NCBI GenBank assembly: GCA_021204375.1
Contig: JAJPZL010000434.1
Location: forward strand, 1 to 6,764
Reading direction: 5' to 3'
Length of the DNA: 6,764 bases
Source: Bacteroides sp.
GTDB taxonomy: Bacteria; Bacteroidota; Bacteroidia; Bacteroidales; Bacteroidaceae
Shown here: positions 1 through 6,745 of the stretch, piece after piece
Position numbering within the stretch: position 1 is the stretch's first letter
How the letters are laid out: every line of letters begins with the position of its first letter
Position numbers and translations under genes: made by a program
Notes under the pieces: model-generated
The model's database searches: none
What the model saw: only the letters and a program-made list of their open reading frames with translations
What the model was told of the DNA's origin: nothing

Positions 1-45
1 CCTTTCTAAATAGTTATTTATCATTTTTGTACGAGAAAAAGTTGG

Positions 46-61
46 AATAACTGCCGTTATT
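46..61. repeat. Small inverted repeat before the first operon
   Basis: AATAAC (46-51) and GTTATT (56-61) form a perfect 6-bp inverted repeat around TGCC. It is followed by a T-rich stretch up to position 82. It could be the weak terminator of a gene lying to the left of the window, or an operator at the -33 region of the promoter at 76-83. The stem is short and A/T-rich, so it could also be chance. Confidence 0.3.
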
Positions 62-75
62 TAGATTTTTAATTT

Positions 76-83
76 TATTTTTG
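76..83 (+). promoter_or_regulatory. Bacteroidetes-type -7 promoter element
   Basis: TATTTTTG fits the Bacteroidetes primary-sigma -7 consensus TAnnTTTG exactly. Transcription would begin near 89-91, giving a leader of about 26 bases before the ATG at 117. No good -33 TTTG is visible at the expected distance; the nearest candidate, CTG at 51-53, is poor. The box also argues against the upstream in-frame TTG at 81 as a start, because that codon lies inside the promoter element. Confidence 0.6.
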
Positions 84-116
84 CGCTACAAATATAAACT
101 AAAAAACATATTTACC

Positions 117-803
117 ATGAAAACAGTAATTAATATCGTACTGGTACTTTGTGCATTGGGGTTAGTGTACATCTGCTATGCCAGTATTATGGGACCAATC
201 GAATTTGAAAATCAGAAGAGAGTCAGAGATGAAGCCGTTATTGCCCGTTTGATCGATATTCGTAAAGCTCAGCAGGAGTATCGTAACCAGAACAGAGGCC
301 AGTATACGGCAAGTTTTGATACGTTGATCGATTTTGTAAAGACCCAGAAAATTCCTTTTGTGTTGAAAGAAGGGGTTCTTTCTGATAAGCAACTGGAAGA
401 CGGTATGACTGAAAGAAAAGCGATGGCCATTATTGAGCGGGCAAAAAAGAGCGGTAAATGGGATGAAGTTCAGAAGAACGGACTTGAGAACTTCAGACGT
501 GATACGATGTGGGTTGCTGTACTGGATACTATTTTCCCGCAGGGATTTGTAGCCGATTCGTTAAAATATGTTCCTTTTGGTAATGGAAAACAGTTTGAAA
601 TAGCTACCAGGAACGATACGACAAAATCGGGAGCTCCGATTTTCCTGTTCGAAGCCAAAACCCCGTATAGAGTATATCTGGATGGTCTTGACAAACAGGA
701 GATCGAGAACCTGATCGACTACCAGACAAAGTTGGGTAGATATCCGGGTCTTCAGGTAGGTTCTATCGAACAGCCGAACAACAACGCTGGAAACTGGGAA
801 TAA
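117..803 (+). CDS. Membrane-anchored protein of unknown function, pseudopilin-like layout
   Basis: This gene encodes a 228-aa protein that I cannot assign to a named family. The chosen start is ATG 117; the reading frame extends to a TTG at 81, but that codon overlaps the -7 promoter box. Residues 4-25 form one hydrophobic segment (VINIVLVLCALGLVYICYAS), followed at once by charged, soluble sequence, so the protein is probably anchored in the inner membrane with its bulk in the periplasm. Residues 39-64 (EAVIARLIDIRKAQQEYRNQ, then RGQYTAS) resemble the helix after the membrane segment in pseudopilins (repeated small and charged residues, 'AQ..Y', 'G.Y'). No prepilin peptidase site (G-F-x3-E) is present, so true pilin processing is not supported. 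The C-terminal half has no motif I recognise, and the tail is Asn-rich. The gene is first in a likely operon, 15 bases ahead of the DUF3822-like gene. Its existence is near certain; its function is unknown. Confidence 0.85.
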   Translation: MKTVINIVLVLCALGLVYICYASIMGPIEFENQKRVRDEAVIARLIDIRKAQQEYRNQNRGQYTASFDTLIDFVKTQKIPFVLKEGVLSDKQLEDGMTERKAMAIIERAKKSGKWDEVQKNGLENFRRDTMWVAVLDTIFPQGFVADSLKYVPFGNGKQFEIATRNDTTKSGAPIFLFEAKTPYRVYLDGLDKQEIENLIDYQTKLGRYPGLQVGSIEQPNNNAGNWE

Positions 804-818
804 TTTAACCGATTTTCT

Positions 819-1652
819 ATGAAAGATTCAATCGGTGATAAGATTGATTTTACCATATCTCACCAGTATACATTATCCATCCGTCTCAGTACGAATGGAT
901 TTTCTTTTTCTATCTATAATCCCATCAATGATCACTCCGTCTTTTTCTTTGACTATGCGGTAAATGCAAATATTTCTCTGACTGCTAATTTTAAAAAGCT
1001 GATGGAAGAGTATACTTGCTTACAGTATACCTACAAAAAGATAAATATCGTTTACGACTCTCTCCGTTATACAACCGTACCATTAGAGTTTTTCGAAGAG
1101 GAGCAACAGGAGGTAATTTTTTACCAGAACCATCCTGTGATTCCACAGGAAACCGTACTCTATAACCTGTTACGGAAAAACAGTGTAGTAATAGTTTTCG
1201 GAATTCCCAAAGGTTTAAGGAAAGAGATCGAAGAGGTGCTTCCGACAGCCCTTTTCTATCATACAGTGACTCCTCTCTGCGAATACTTTGCAGATAAAAG
1301 CAGAATGGGGAACAATAAAAAGATATTTGTGACTCTCTGTCAGGATCGTATCTATATAGTGTGTTATGAACGGGGAAAGCTTCTCTTCTCCAATGCATTT
1401 ACCTGCAAAGCAATAGAAGATCGCCTCTATTACCTGTTGCATATCTGGAAACAGCTTGGCTTTGACCAGGTCAGGGACGAAATGCATCTGGCCGGTATAT
1501 TGATGGAAAAAGAGAGATTTACAGAAGAATTAAAACGTTTTGTTAAACAGGTGTTCATTGTGAATATATGTTCGGGCTATAATTTTATCAGCAGCCAACC
1601 GACCAGTAAAATACCTTTTGATATGCAAGCCCTTTTACTATGCGAATTATAA
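819..1652 (+). CDS. DUF3822 family protein
   Basis: The gene encodes a 277-aa protein that I recognise as the DUF3822 type, found in Bacteroidetes next to rsmD; its function is not known. Recognisable parts are YTLSIRLSTNGFSFSIYN (17-34), the strand pair IFVTLCQDRIYIVCYERGKLLFSNAF (169-194), the helix LYYLLHIWKQLGFD (203-216), HLAG (223-226) and the C-terminal IPFDMQALLLCEL (265-277). No signal peptide or membrane segment is visible, so it is probably cytoplasmic. The two beta-hairpins and the HLAG turn are arranged roughly as in actin/Hsp70-like (ASKHA) proteins such as PilM, but the acidic residue expected in a phosphate-1 loop (DxG) is missing, so ATP hydrolysis is doubtful. This fold assignment is my inference. 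The ATG at 819 follows the previous stop by 15 bases, and the end overlaps rsmD by 13 bases, implying co-transcription. Confidence 0.88.
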   Translation: MKDSIGDKIDFTISHQYTLSIRLSTNGFSFSIYNPINDHSVFFFDYAVNANISLTANFKKLMEEYTCLQYTYKKINIVYDSLRYTTVPLEFFEEEQQEVIFYQNHPVIPQETVLYNLLRKNSVVIVFGIPKGLRKEIEEVLPTALFYHTVTPLCEYFADKSRMGNNKKIFVTLCQDRIYIVCYERGKLLFSNAFTCKAIEDRLYYLLHIWKQLGFDQVRDEMHLAGILMEKERFTEELKRFVKQVFIVNICSGYNFISSQPTSKIPFDMQALLLCEL

Positions 1653-2173
1653 GCGGAATTTATAAGCGAAGAAGATTTGATGTGCCCAAAAGCTTTAAAG
1701 CAAGGCCTACTACAGATTTTGCAAAAGAGAATTTGTTCAATGTGCTCTCCAATCTGGTGGATTTTGAGAATGATCTCCGTGCACTGGATCTTTTTGCTGG
1801 TACCGGTAGTATTACGGTAGAGTTAATTTCGCGGGGTTGCCGGGAAGTGGTATCGGTAGAGGCAGACAGGAAACACGCAGCCTTTATTGCTAAAGTATTG
1901 AAAGAGCTACAGACCGACCGCTGTAACCTGATACGGGGCGATGTATTTGTCTATCTGAAACGTAACCGGGATGAGTTTGATCTTATCTTTGCAGACCCGC
2001 CTTATGAACTCAAGGGACTGGATACCCTCCCGGATCTTGTGTTGGAAAACGGTTTTCTGAAAGAGGGAGGTCTTTTTGTACTGGAACATGGTAAAACCCA
2101 TTCGTTTACCGACCACCCCCGTTTTGTGGAAACCCAGGTCTACGGAAGTGTGAACTTTACTCTCTTTTCATAA
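1640..2173 (+). CDS. rsmD: 16S rRNA (guanine-N2) methyltransferase RsmD
   Basis: RsmD uses S-adenosylmethionine to methylate N2 of a guanine in 16S rRNA (G966 in E. coli numbering) in the small ribosomal subunit. The 177-aa protein carries all the hallmarks: N-terminal MRIISGIYKRRR; the family signature RPTTDFAKENLFNVL (22-36); SAM-binding motif I LDLFAGTGSITVE (49-61); the acidic strand end SVEAD (72-76) that binds the SAM ribose; and the catalytic DPPY (119-122). It is slightly shorter than E. coli RsmD (198 aa), mainly at the termini, and looks complete. The ATG at 1640 lies inside the end of the DUF3822 gene (13-base overlap, different frame), so translation is probably coupled and no separate ribosome site is evident. 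Its 3' end overlaps the oppositely oriented cls gene by 6 bases, leaving no room for a terminator between them. Confidence 0.96.
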   Translation: MRIISGIYKRRRFDVPKSFKARPTTDFAKENLFNVLSNLVDFENDLRALDLFAGTGSITVELISRGCREVVSVEADRKHAAFIAKVLKELQTDRCNLIRGDVFVYLKRNRDEFDLIFADPPYELKGLDTLPDLVLENGFLKEGGLFVLEHGKTHSFTDHPRFVETQVYGSVNFTLFS

Positions 2174-3610
2174 TAGGGGAGAGAGAAGACGCACTACAGA
2201 TTCTTTGGCTTTCTGCCGGAAAGGACGCTTTTCCCAATTCTTCAGAAAAAGTTGTATACAGTGATGCTGGTCGGCTAAGAAGAGTTCTTTTATCCGTAAG
2301 GCCGTCTCTATATCGTACATAAAGGCATTGACCTCAAAATTATACTCAAAGCTTCTGAAATCAAGATTGGTGGATCCTACGGTAGATAAATGGTCGTCCG
2401 AAACCATCATTTTAGAGTGAAGAAATCCTTTTTGATAGAAATAGACTTTTATACCGGCTCTTAGTACGTCAGCCAGATTGGAGTTGGACCCCAACTGTAT
2501 AATAGTACCATCTGCTTTTTCCGGTAGCATGAGTCTTACATCAATTCCGGAGAGAGCAGCGGTCTGCAAAGCAGTAAGCACAGGCTCCGTTGGCAAAAAA
2601 TAGGGTGTCTGCATATAGAAATACCGCTCTGCTTTACTAATAGCCTGTACCAGTCCCTGCATGATCTCTTTCCACGGCCCTACCGGTTCGCTGGTCACGA
2701 TCTGTACCAGGGAGTAACCGTTACTACCAATTTTCGGGAAATAACGGGAAGCTGTAATAAGGGTGTGATCGACAAAATACCAGTCCAGCAAAAAAGCCGT
2801 CTGCAACCCGTGTACGGCTTTACCGTCAATGAACATATGGGTATCTCTCCAGATCCCCCAGGAGAATCCCCGGACATACCGCAGGGCAATATTCATTCCT
2901 CCGACAAACCCGGTCTTTCCGTCTACCACTGCAATTTTACGGTGATTCCGATAGTTTACTTTATTGGTAAAAAGCGGAAAACGGACTTTCAAAAAGCTTC
3001 TTACTTCAATGCCTGCTTCCCGCATTTCTTCATAAAACCGGTTGGGGACATTCCAGCATCCTACATCATCGTACAATAGCCGTATCTCTACCCCTTCACG
3101 GGCCTTTTCCATCAACAGATCCCTGACAAGCCGCCCCACAGGATCATCTTCAAAAATATAGAACTCCAGATGGATATGTTCTTTTGCACTCCGGATAGCC
3201 TTCATTAGTGCAGTAATAAAGCTATATCCGTCTGTAAAAAGATTTACCCGGTTCCCCCCGAAAGGAAGAGCCTGATTGGTGGATTGAAAAAAATTGATCA
3301 GATTAGCATATTGTTCAGGGATATGGGTCACCTCCTGTGCTTCATATTCGGCTTTGGGCTTTTTGAGTAACCGGCTGTACATTTTCTCCCCGATCATATG
3401 TTCACGCCGGCTGTTCTGTCCGAAAAAGAAATAAAAAATAAGCCCTACGATCGGCAGGAATATCAGCACAAGGATCCAGGCCATCGTCTTTACCGGGTTG
3501 CGATTATCCAGCAGCACTACAATAATAGTGCCGATAATTGCGCCGAAATAGAGGATGTAAAAAGCTTCGGTTACAATTGTATTGGCCAGTGAGGCCCAGT
3601 CAATCATCAT
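2168..3610 (-). CDS. cls: Cardiolipin synthase (phospholipase D family)
   Basis: The enzyme joins phosphatidylglycerol with a second phospholipid to make cardiolipin at the inner membrane. Numbering from ATG 3610 (480 aa), there are two N-terminal membrane segments at about 15-34 and 43-63, including the typical PLDc_N sequence RNPVKTMAWILVLIFLPIVG and FYFFFGQ. Two intact HKD active sites follow: H223-x-K225-x4-D230 with GG at 237-238, and H398-x-K400-x4-D405 with GSTN at 412-415. Length fits bacterial Cls (about 480 aa). The frame continues upstream to an in-frame TTG at 3652, but the -7 promoter box (3647-3640) lies there, so the start must be lower: ATG 3622, 3610 or 3607. I favour 3610/3607 because they leave a leader of about 22-25 bases and place 'MIDW' at the N-terminus, as I expect for related proteins. 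The gene is probably monocistronic, isolated from the upstream gene by a terminator. Confidence 0.95.
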   Translation of the reverse strand: MMIDWASLANTIVTEAFYILYFGAIIGTIIVVLLDNRNPVKTMAWILVLIFLPIVGLIFYFFFGQNSRREHMIGEKMYSRLLKKPKAEYEAQEVTHIPEQYANLINFFQSTNQALPFGGNRVNLFTDGYSFITALMKAIRSAKEHIHLEFYIFEDDPVGRLVRDLLMEKAREGVEIRLLYDDVGCWNVPNRFYEEMREAGIEVRSFLKVRFPLFTNKVNYRNHRKIAVVDGKTGFVGGMNIALRYVRGFSWGIWRDTHMFIDGKAVHGLQTAFLLDWYFVDHTLITASRYFPKIGSNGYSLVQIVTSEPVGPWKEIMQGLVQAISKAERYFYMQTPYFLPTEPVLTALQTAALSGIDVRLMLPEKADGTIIQLGSNSNLADVLRAGIKVYFYQKGFLHSKMMVSDDHLSTVGSTNLDFRSFEYNFEVNAFMYDIETALRIKELFLADQHHCIQLFLKNWEKRPFRQKAKESVVRLLSPLL

Positions 3611-3639
3611 ACTAATAGCCATCAGGTGGTGATATTTTT

Positions 3640-3647
3640 CAAATATA
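3640..3647 (-). promoter_or_regulatory. Bacteroidetes-type -7 promoter element for cls
   Basis: Read on the minus strand, 3647 to 3640 is TATATTTG, an exact TAnnTTTG match. Transcription would start near 3633, leaving about 22 bases before ATG 3610. The -33 region is weak (TGTT at 3670-3667, 19 bases away), which fits a promoter that needs an activator. The tandem palindromes at 3680-3696 lie about 47-63 bases upstream of the predicted transcription start. Confidence 0.6.
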
Positions 3648-3666
3648 CACAAAATATTAAATATAG

Positions 3667-3714
3667 AACAGTTACAGCATTCCGGAAGTTCCGGAAGATG
3701 GCTTTAAAACTGTT
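3667..3714. repeat. Nested dyad element upstream of cls
   Basis: The outer arms AACAGTT (3667-3673) and AACTGTT (3708-3714) are perfect 7-bp complements. Inside them AGC (3676-3678) and GCT (3701-3703) can pair, and the centre holds the TTCCGGAA pair (3680-3696). The whole 48-base block therefore has rough symmetry around 3688-3690. No T-run follows on either strand, so it does not look like an intrinsic terminator. It sits between the terminator of the outer-membrane gene and the cls promoter. Confidence 0.5.
3680..3696. promoter_or_regulatory. Tandem TTCCGGAA palindromes, possible operator of cls
   Basis: TTCCGGAA occurs twice, at 3680-3687 and 3689-3696, with one G between them. Each copy is a perfect palindrome and the two copies repeat with a 9-bp period. 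The position is upstream of a cls promoter with a poor -33 box, where activators often bind. As RNA or single-stranded DNA the block could also fold into TTCCGG/CCGGAA with a 5-base loop. The binding protein, if any, cannot be told from the sequence. Confidence 0.45.
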
Positions 3715-3736
3715 TGTCAGGATGCTATAGAATTAA

Positions 3737-3772
3737 AAAGAGTGCCCGGCACACAGGTCCGAAGCACTCTTT
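3737..3772 (-). terminator. Intrinsic terminator of the outer-membrane protein gene
   Basis: On the minus strand the arm AAAGAGTGC (3772-3764) pairs perfectly over 9 bp with GCACTCTTT (3745-3737). The loop is 18 bases and contains a further short CGG/CCG pairing. The second arm runs directly into a T-tract (five T's at 3739-3735 on the minus strand). It begins 31 bases after the TAA at 3806-3804. On the plus strand the matching arm ends in only three T's followed by CTGCAG, so termination should mainly act on minus-strand transcripts. Confidence 0.85.
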
Positions 3773-3803
3773 CTGCAGATATAATTAAGTGTCTATTGAT
3801 CGT

Positions 3804-6674
3804 TTATATTCTGGGAGGTCTGAATCCACCGCCGCCGGAACCTCTGCGGCCATCGTCAAATCCTCCAGGACCTCCTCTGCGGGGAGCATTGCTTCCCAGC
3901 ATATTTATACGGTATACAAAGTGCACCATGAAATAACTTCCCAGCGTATCGTATTCCGTATCACTGATCCGGGTCTCCGAAATACTACGTGTCAGATTGG
4001 ACCGTTGCTTCAGGATATCATAATATTTAATACGGATCATAGCCCGGTTGTTTTTCAGCAGGTTTTTAGAAAGCTGTGTATTCCAGATCACCTCATTATT
4101 GACAAAATCACCGGAATATCCGCTTTTAATACGGTAATCCACATCCGAAGAGAAGTAAAGACGCCAGGGAAGATTAATATTGGTACTACCTCCCAATACA
4201 TAATCAAACGTTTCACGGTTACTGTTTTTCTGTTTGCTGTTACGGGCCAGATTATAATTCACAGAGGCATTGAGAGAAAGATCAAACAAGTCACTCCGGT
4301 AGCTACCGGTAACCTTTTCGCCTGCTCTGAAATTATGGGTTGTACTGAGTATAGACTCCGCATTTCTATCTTGTTCTCCGCTTTCATCCTGATTTCGGTC
4401 GTTCGTTACACTGGTATAGCTGACAGCATCACTGAAAGCCACATTGGTATTGGAAGAGAAGGTAAACTTTTTATTTTTAAAGGGAGTATTGAAAGAGAAG
4501 AATCCCTTGGTACTCCAGTTACCATTTATATTTACTTTATAAGACTCTCTGCCTCCGGTCTCATTATTATATACCAACTTGTTAGCAATGGAGTTCAGTG
4601 TATTATTATAAAACAAATTCAAGTTATAACTCCGCATAGACTCCGGAACAAACTTTCTGTAATTCAAAGAGAACTGATGATCGAAAGAGGGCTTTAGATC
4701 GGGATTACCGTACTGAAGGTTCAACGGGTCCGTGTTGTCAATGATCTCCTGCAAATTCTCTACACTGGGGGCATTGCTTCTTCCGTTATACCGAAACATC
4801 AATACATGTTGCTTGGTAAAACTATACCGGAACATAGCAGAAGGCGCAACATTAATTACATTCTGTGTAAGAGAAGGCTTCCCGGAATTAGGTCCGATGG
4901 TCGTTTCACTGCGTGAAGATTGTGGGGTCATGCCTACTCCGGCATTGTACATCATCTTCGGATAAACACCCCGGAGTGATAAATTTACCGTATGGGTATT
5001 ATAATAGTTCTCTACCTTATTACTCAGGTTTTCAGCAAAGCCATCCGGTGTTATTCCGGCAAGCAGGGTATCCTGATCATATACTAAACTTTTGGAGAGA
5101 GAGTATTGGTGGGAAAACTCATACCGCAACTGGAGGTAGTGTTTGGCAAAGACCGGTTCGGTATAAGAACCGGAGAGGCGGTAATTACGACTATTACGAT
5201 TCTGGTCCGTACGTCGCTCAATCGTTGAGAGGCTATCCTTCTCTTCCTCCAACACTCCCAGATCATCATAGTTGAAAAACATGGTTTCAGACCAAGAATG
5301 GGTCTCGCTCTCACTTTCACTGATCCCGAAGTTTACTCCCAGCGAGACATTTCGGCCGGGCTTATTAAATCTCCGGAATATCTGTAACCGTCCGTTCACA
5401 GAATAGTTATCACTGGTACCATACCGATCATTGACAGCACTATTAACCGGCTGTTTACTATCATTCAGGGTTTCTGATTCACTGTAGCTATCGGATTTGG
5501 TATGACCATAATTGGCACTGGGACGGAAAATGATAGTGGTCATAGAGTCGGGGCGCCATTCAAAACGAAGATCAGCCCGCAGGTCATCCCTACGCCTCCG
5601 GGAAGTATTCATACTATTTTCAAAAGAGGACTGATCCTGCAAAAAGGTCTCAGTAGAGCTTTTTCGTCTGGCATCATTATCAGAATGTCCGTACTGTACA
5701 TTTCCCCCATACTGTAATTTCTCCGTATCTTTGGCAAAATTAAGGCCGATAGACTTAGATTTTGTGATCCCGTGCTCGGCAGTTCCTCCGCCCATTCCCT
5801 GGCCGCCTCCACTATCACCAAATTCAGAGAAGCCTTTGTTATTAGTATTATTTAAAGAACCGATCACAGAAAAACTGGCATCATCTTTGAAACGGTTCAT
5901 ATTTCCTCCGATCTCATACCGGTCTTCACTACCATACCCTGCGAATATATTACCGACACATCCCTGTTTCATGTCTTTTTTTACAGTCAGATCCAGTACA
6001 GCCTCCTCTTCGCCATCCTCAATACCGGTAATACGGGCCATATCGCTTTTACGATCGTAGGATTTTACATTTTCCACCATCTCGGCCGGAAGATTTTTCA
6101 GAGAGACTTTCGGGTCATCCGAAAAGAACTCCTTCCCATCCACCATGATCTTTTTAACCTCTTTCCCGTTGATAGTAATATTGCCATCCTCATCAATCTC
6201 AGCTCCGGGCAGTCTCTTTACCAACTCCTCCAGCATCGCTCCTTCGGCTACCCGATAGGCAGATGCATTATAAACAGTGGTATCTTCTTTGATCGTAACA
6301 GGAGGAGCCTCGGCAACAATAACAGCACTTTCCAGCAAAATAGCATCCGAGTAAAGAGCCACGGTTCCTACATCCACTGTCTGCGGAGAACGTGCCACTT
6401 TCAGTACTTTGTCTGCATTATTATACCCGATAAAAGAGATCCTGAGCAGGTAATCGCCGGGCTTTACATTATTGAGGGTAAATCTCCCCTGTTGTAAAGT
6501 GGCTGCTCCTGTAGTGTATGTAGTGTCCGGAAGTGAAAAGAGTTGCACAGTAGCCTGTTCCACCGGACTTTTATCATCGGCTTCTATTACCTGTCCCTTT
6601 ACTGTAATATTCTGTGCATTCAGATTAAGTAATGCCGGTAGTACCAGCATAAGTGCCATACATAGTTTCTTCAT
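3804..6674 (-). CDS. Outer-membrane beta-barrel protein, TonB-dependent receptor-like
   Basis: This 956-aa protein should sit in the outer membrane. A signal peptide covers residues 1-21 (MKKLCMALMLVLPALLNLNA, cut near Q21). Next is a carboxypeptidase-regulatory-like beta-sandwich (about 23-110, ITVKGQVIEADDKSPVEQAT...), then a receptor plug-like region (about 120-235) with LVKRLPGAEIDEDGNITING, MVDGKEFFSDDP and NLPAEMVENVKSYDRKSD. The rest is a barrel of alternating strands with GNPDLKP at 656-662, typical of Bacteroidetes barrel family 3 (OMP_b-brl_3). Loops at 287-297 are Gly-rich. The last strand (YFMVHFVYRI, 914-923) is followed by a Gly/Arg/Pro-rich tail (about 926-956), so the usual terminal aromatic residue is not at the very end. 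I see no clear TonB box and no SusD partner in view; the substrate is unknown. The ATG at 6674 is supported by the signal peptide and a possible ribosome site AAGGGA. A strong terminator follows. Confidence 0.93.
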   Translation of the reverse strand: MKKLCMALMLVLPALLNLNAQNITVKGQVIEADDKSPVEQATVQLFSLPDTTYTTGAATLQQGRFTLNNVKPGDYLLRISFIGYNNADKVLKVARSPQTVDVGTVALYSDAILLESAVIVAEAPPVTIKEDTTVYNASAYRVAEGAMLEELVKRLPGAEIDEDGNITINGKEVKKIMVDGKEFFSDDPKVSLKNLPAEMVENVKSYDRKSDMARITGIEDGEEEAVLDLTVKKDMKQGCVGNIFAGYGSEDRYEIGGNMNRFKDDASFSVIGSLNNTNNKGFSEFGDSGGGQGMGGGTAEHGITKSKSIGLNFAKDTEKLQYGGNVQYGHSDNDARRKSSTETFLQDQSSFENSMNTSRRRRDDLRADLRFEWRPDSMTTIIFRPSANYGHTKSDSYSESETLNDSKQPVNSAVNDRYGTSDNYSVNGRLQIFRRFNKPGRNVSLGVNFGISESESETHSWSETMFFNYDDLGVLEEEKDSLSTIERRTDQNRNSRNYRLSGSYTEPVFAKHYLQLRYEFSHQYSLSKSLVYDQDTLLAGITPDGFAENLSNKVENYYNTHTVNLSLRGVYPKMMYNAGVGMTPQSSRSETTIGPNSGKPSLTQNVINVAPSAMFRYSFTKQHVLMFRYNGRSNAPSVENLQEIIDNTDPLNLQYGNPDLKPSFDHQFSLNYRKFVPESMRSYNLNLFYNNTLNSIANKLVYNNETGGRESYKVNINGNWSTKGFFSFNTPFKNKKFTFSSNTNVAFSDAVSYTSVTNDRNQDESGEQDRNAESILSTTHNFRAGEKVTGSYRSDLFDLSLNASVNYNLARNSKQKNSNRETFDYVLGGSTNINLPWRLYFSSDVDYRIKSGYSGDFVNNEVIWNTQLSKNLLKNNRAMIRIKYYDILKQRSNLTRSISETRISDTEYDTLGSYFMVHFVYRINMLGSNAPRRGGPGGFDDGRRGSGGGGFRPPRI

Positions 6675-6675
6675 G

Positions 6676-6716
6676 AACCTGTCCCTTAGAATTTAGTAAC
6701 GGTTCTTTGACAGGTT
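6676..6716 (-). promoter_or_regulatory. Leader inverted repeat against the start codon of the barrel gene
   Basis: On the minus strand AACCTGTC (6716-6709) and GACAGGTT (6683-6676) are perfect 8-bp complements separated by 25 bases. The second arm ends one base before the ATG at 6674 and overlaps the end of the possible ribosome site. The loop also contains GAACC (6705-6701), which can pair with GGTTC (6679-6675), giving a rival fold. In addition GGTTTAACC (6721-6713) is a palindrome overlapping the first arm. It may be an RNA element controlling translation or a DNA operator; either role is inference. Confidence 0.45.
6682..6687 (-). promoter_or_regulatory. Possible ribosome binding site of the barrel gene
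   Basis: AAGGGA (6687-6682, minus strand) lies 7 bases before the ATG at 6674, a usable Shine-Dalgarno distance. This is unusual here, because the other genes in the window lack such a site. Its last two bases belong to the arm of the leader inverted repeat, so folding could hide it. Confidence 0.4.
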
Positions 6717-6737
6717 AAACCGGAAAAAGTTTAATAA

Positions 6738-6745
6738 GAAAAATA
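6738..6745 (-). promoter_or_regulatory. Weak candidate -7 element for the barrel gene
   Basis: TATTTTTC (6745-6738, minus strand) matches TAnnTTTG except for the final G. If used, transcription would start near 6731 and the leader of about 57 bases would carry the complete inverted repeat. The -33 region would fall at or beyond the window edge, so it cannot be judged. Confidence 0.2.

Noticed and set aside
991..1487. Two minus-strand open frames (135 and 90 codons) across the DUF3822 gene
   Set aside because: They have no recognisable domain and lie wholly within a well-supported gene on the other strand.
2209..2223. CTTTC/GAAAG stem as a possible rsmD terminator
   Set aside because: The stem has only 5 bp, no T-run follows, and it lies in the coding sequence of cls.
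3789..4697. A 302-codon open frame on the plus strand, opposite the barrel gene
   Set aside because: It begins with GTG, overlaps the terminator-side intergenic sequence, and its product is Ile/Thr-rich with no motif or plausible fold. The minus-strand frame has full domain evidence, so this is a shadow of its codon use.
5609..6060. Several short open frames on both strands within the barrel gene
   Set aside because: They overlap the signal-peptide-bearing 956-aa frame, show no motifs and have no start signals.
3804..6674. SusC-type glycan receptor
   Set aside because: The family features fit the barrel-3 type with GNPDLKP, no SusD gene is seen, and the typical SusC signatures are not recognisable. 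The gene upstream lies outside the window, so this is not fully excluded.
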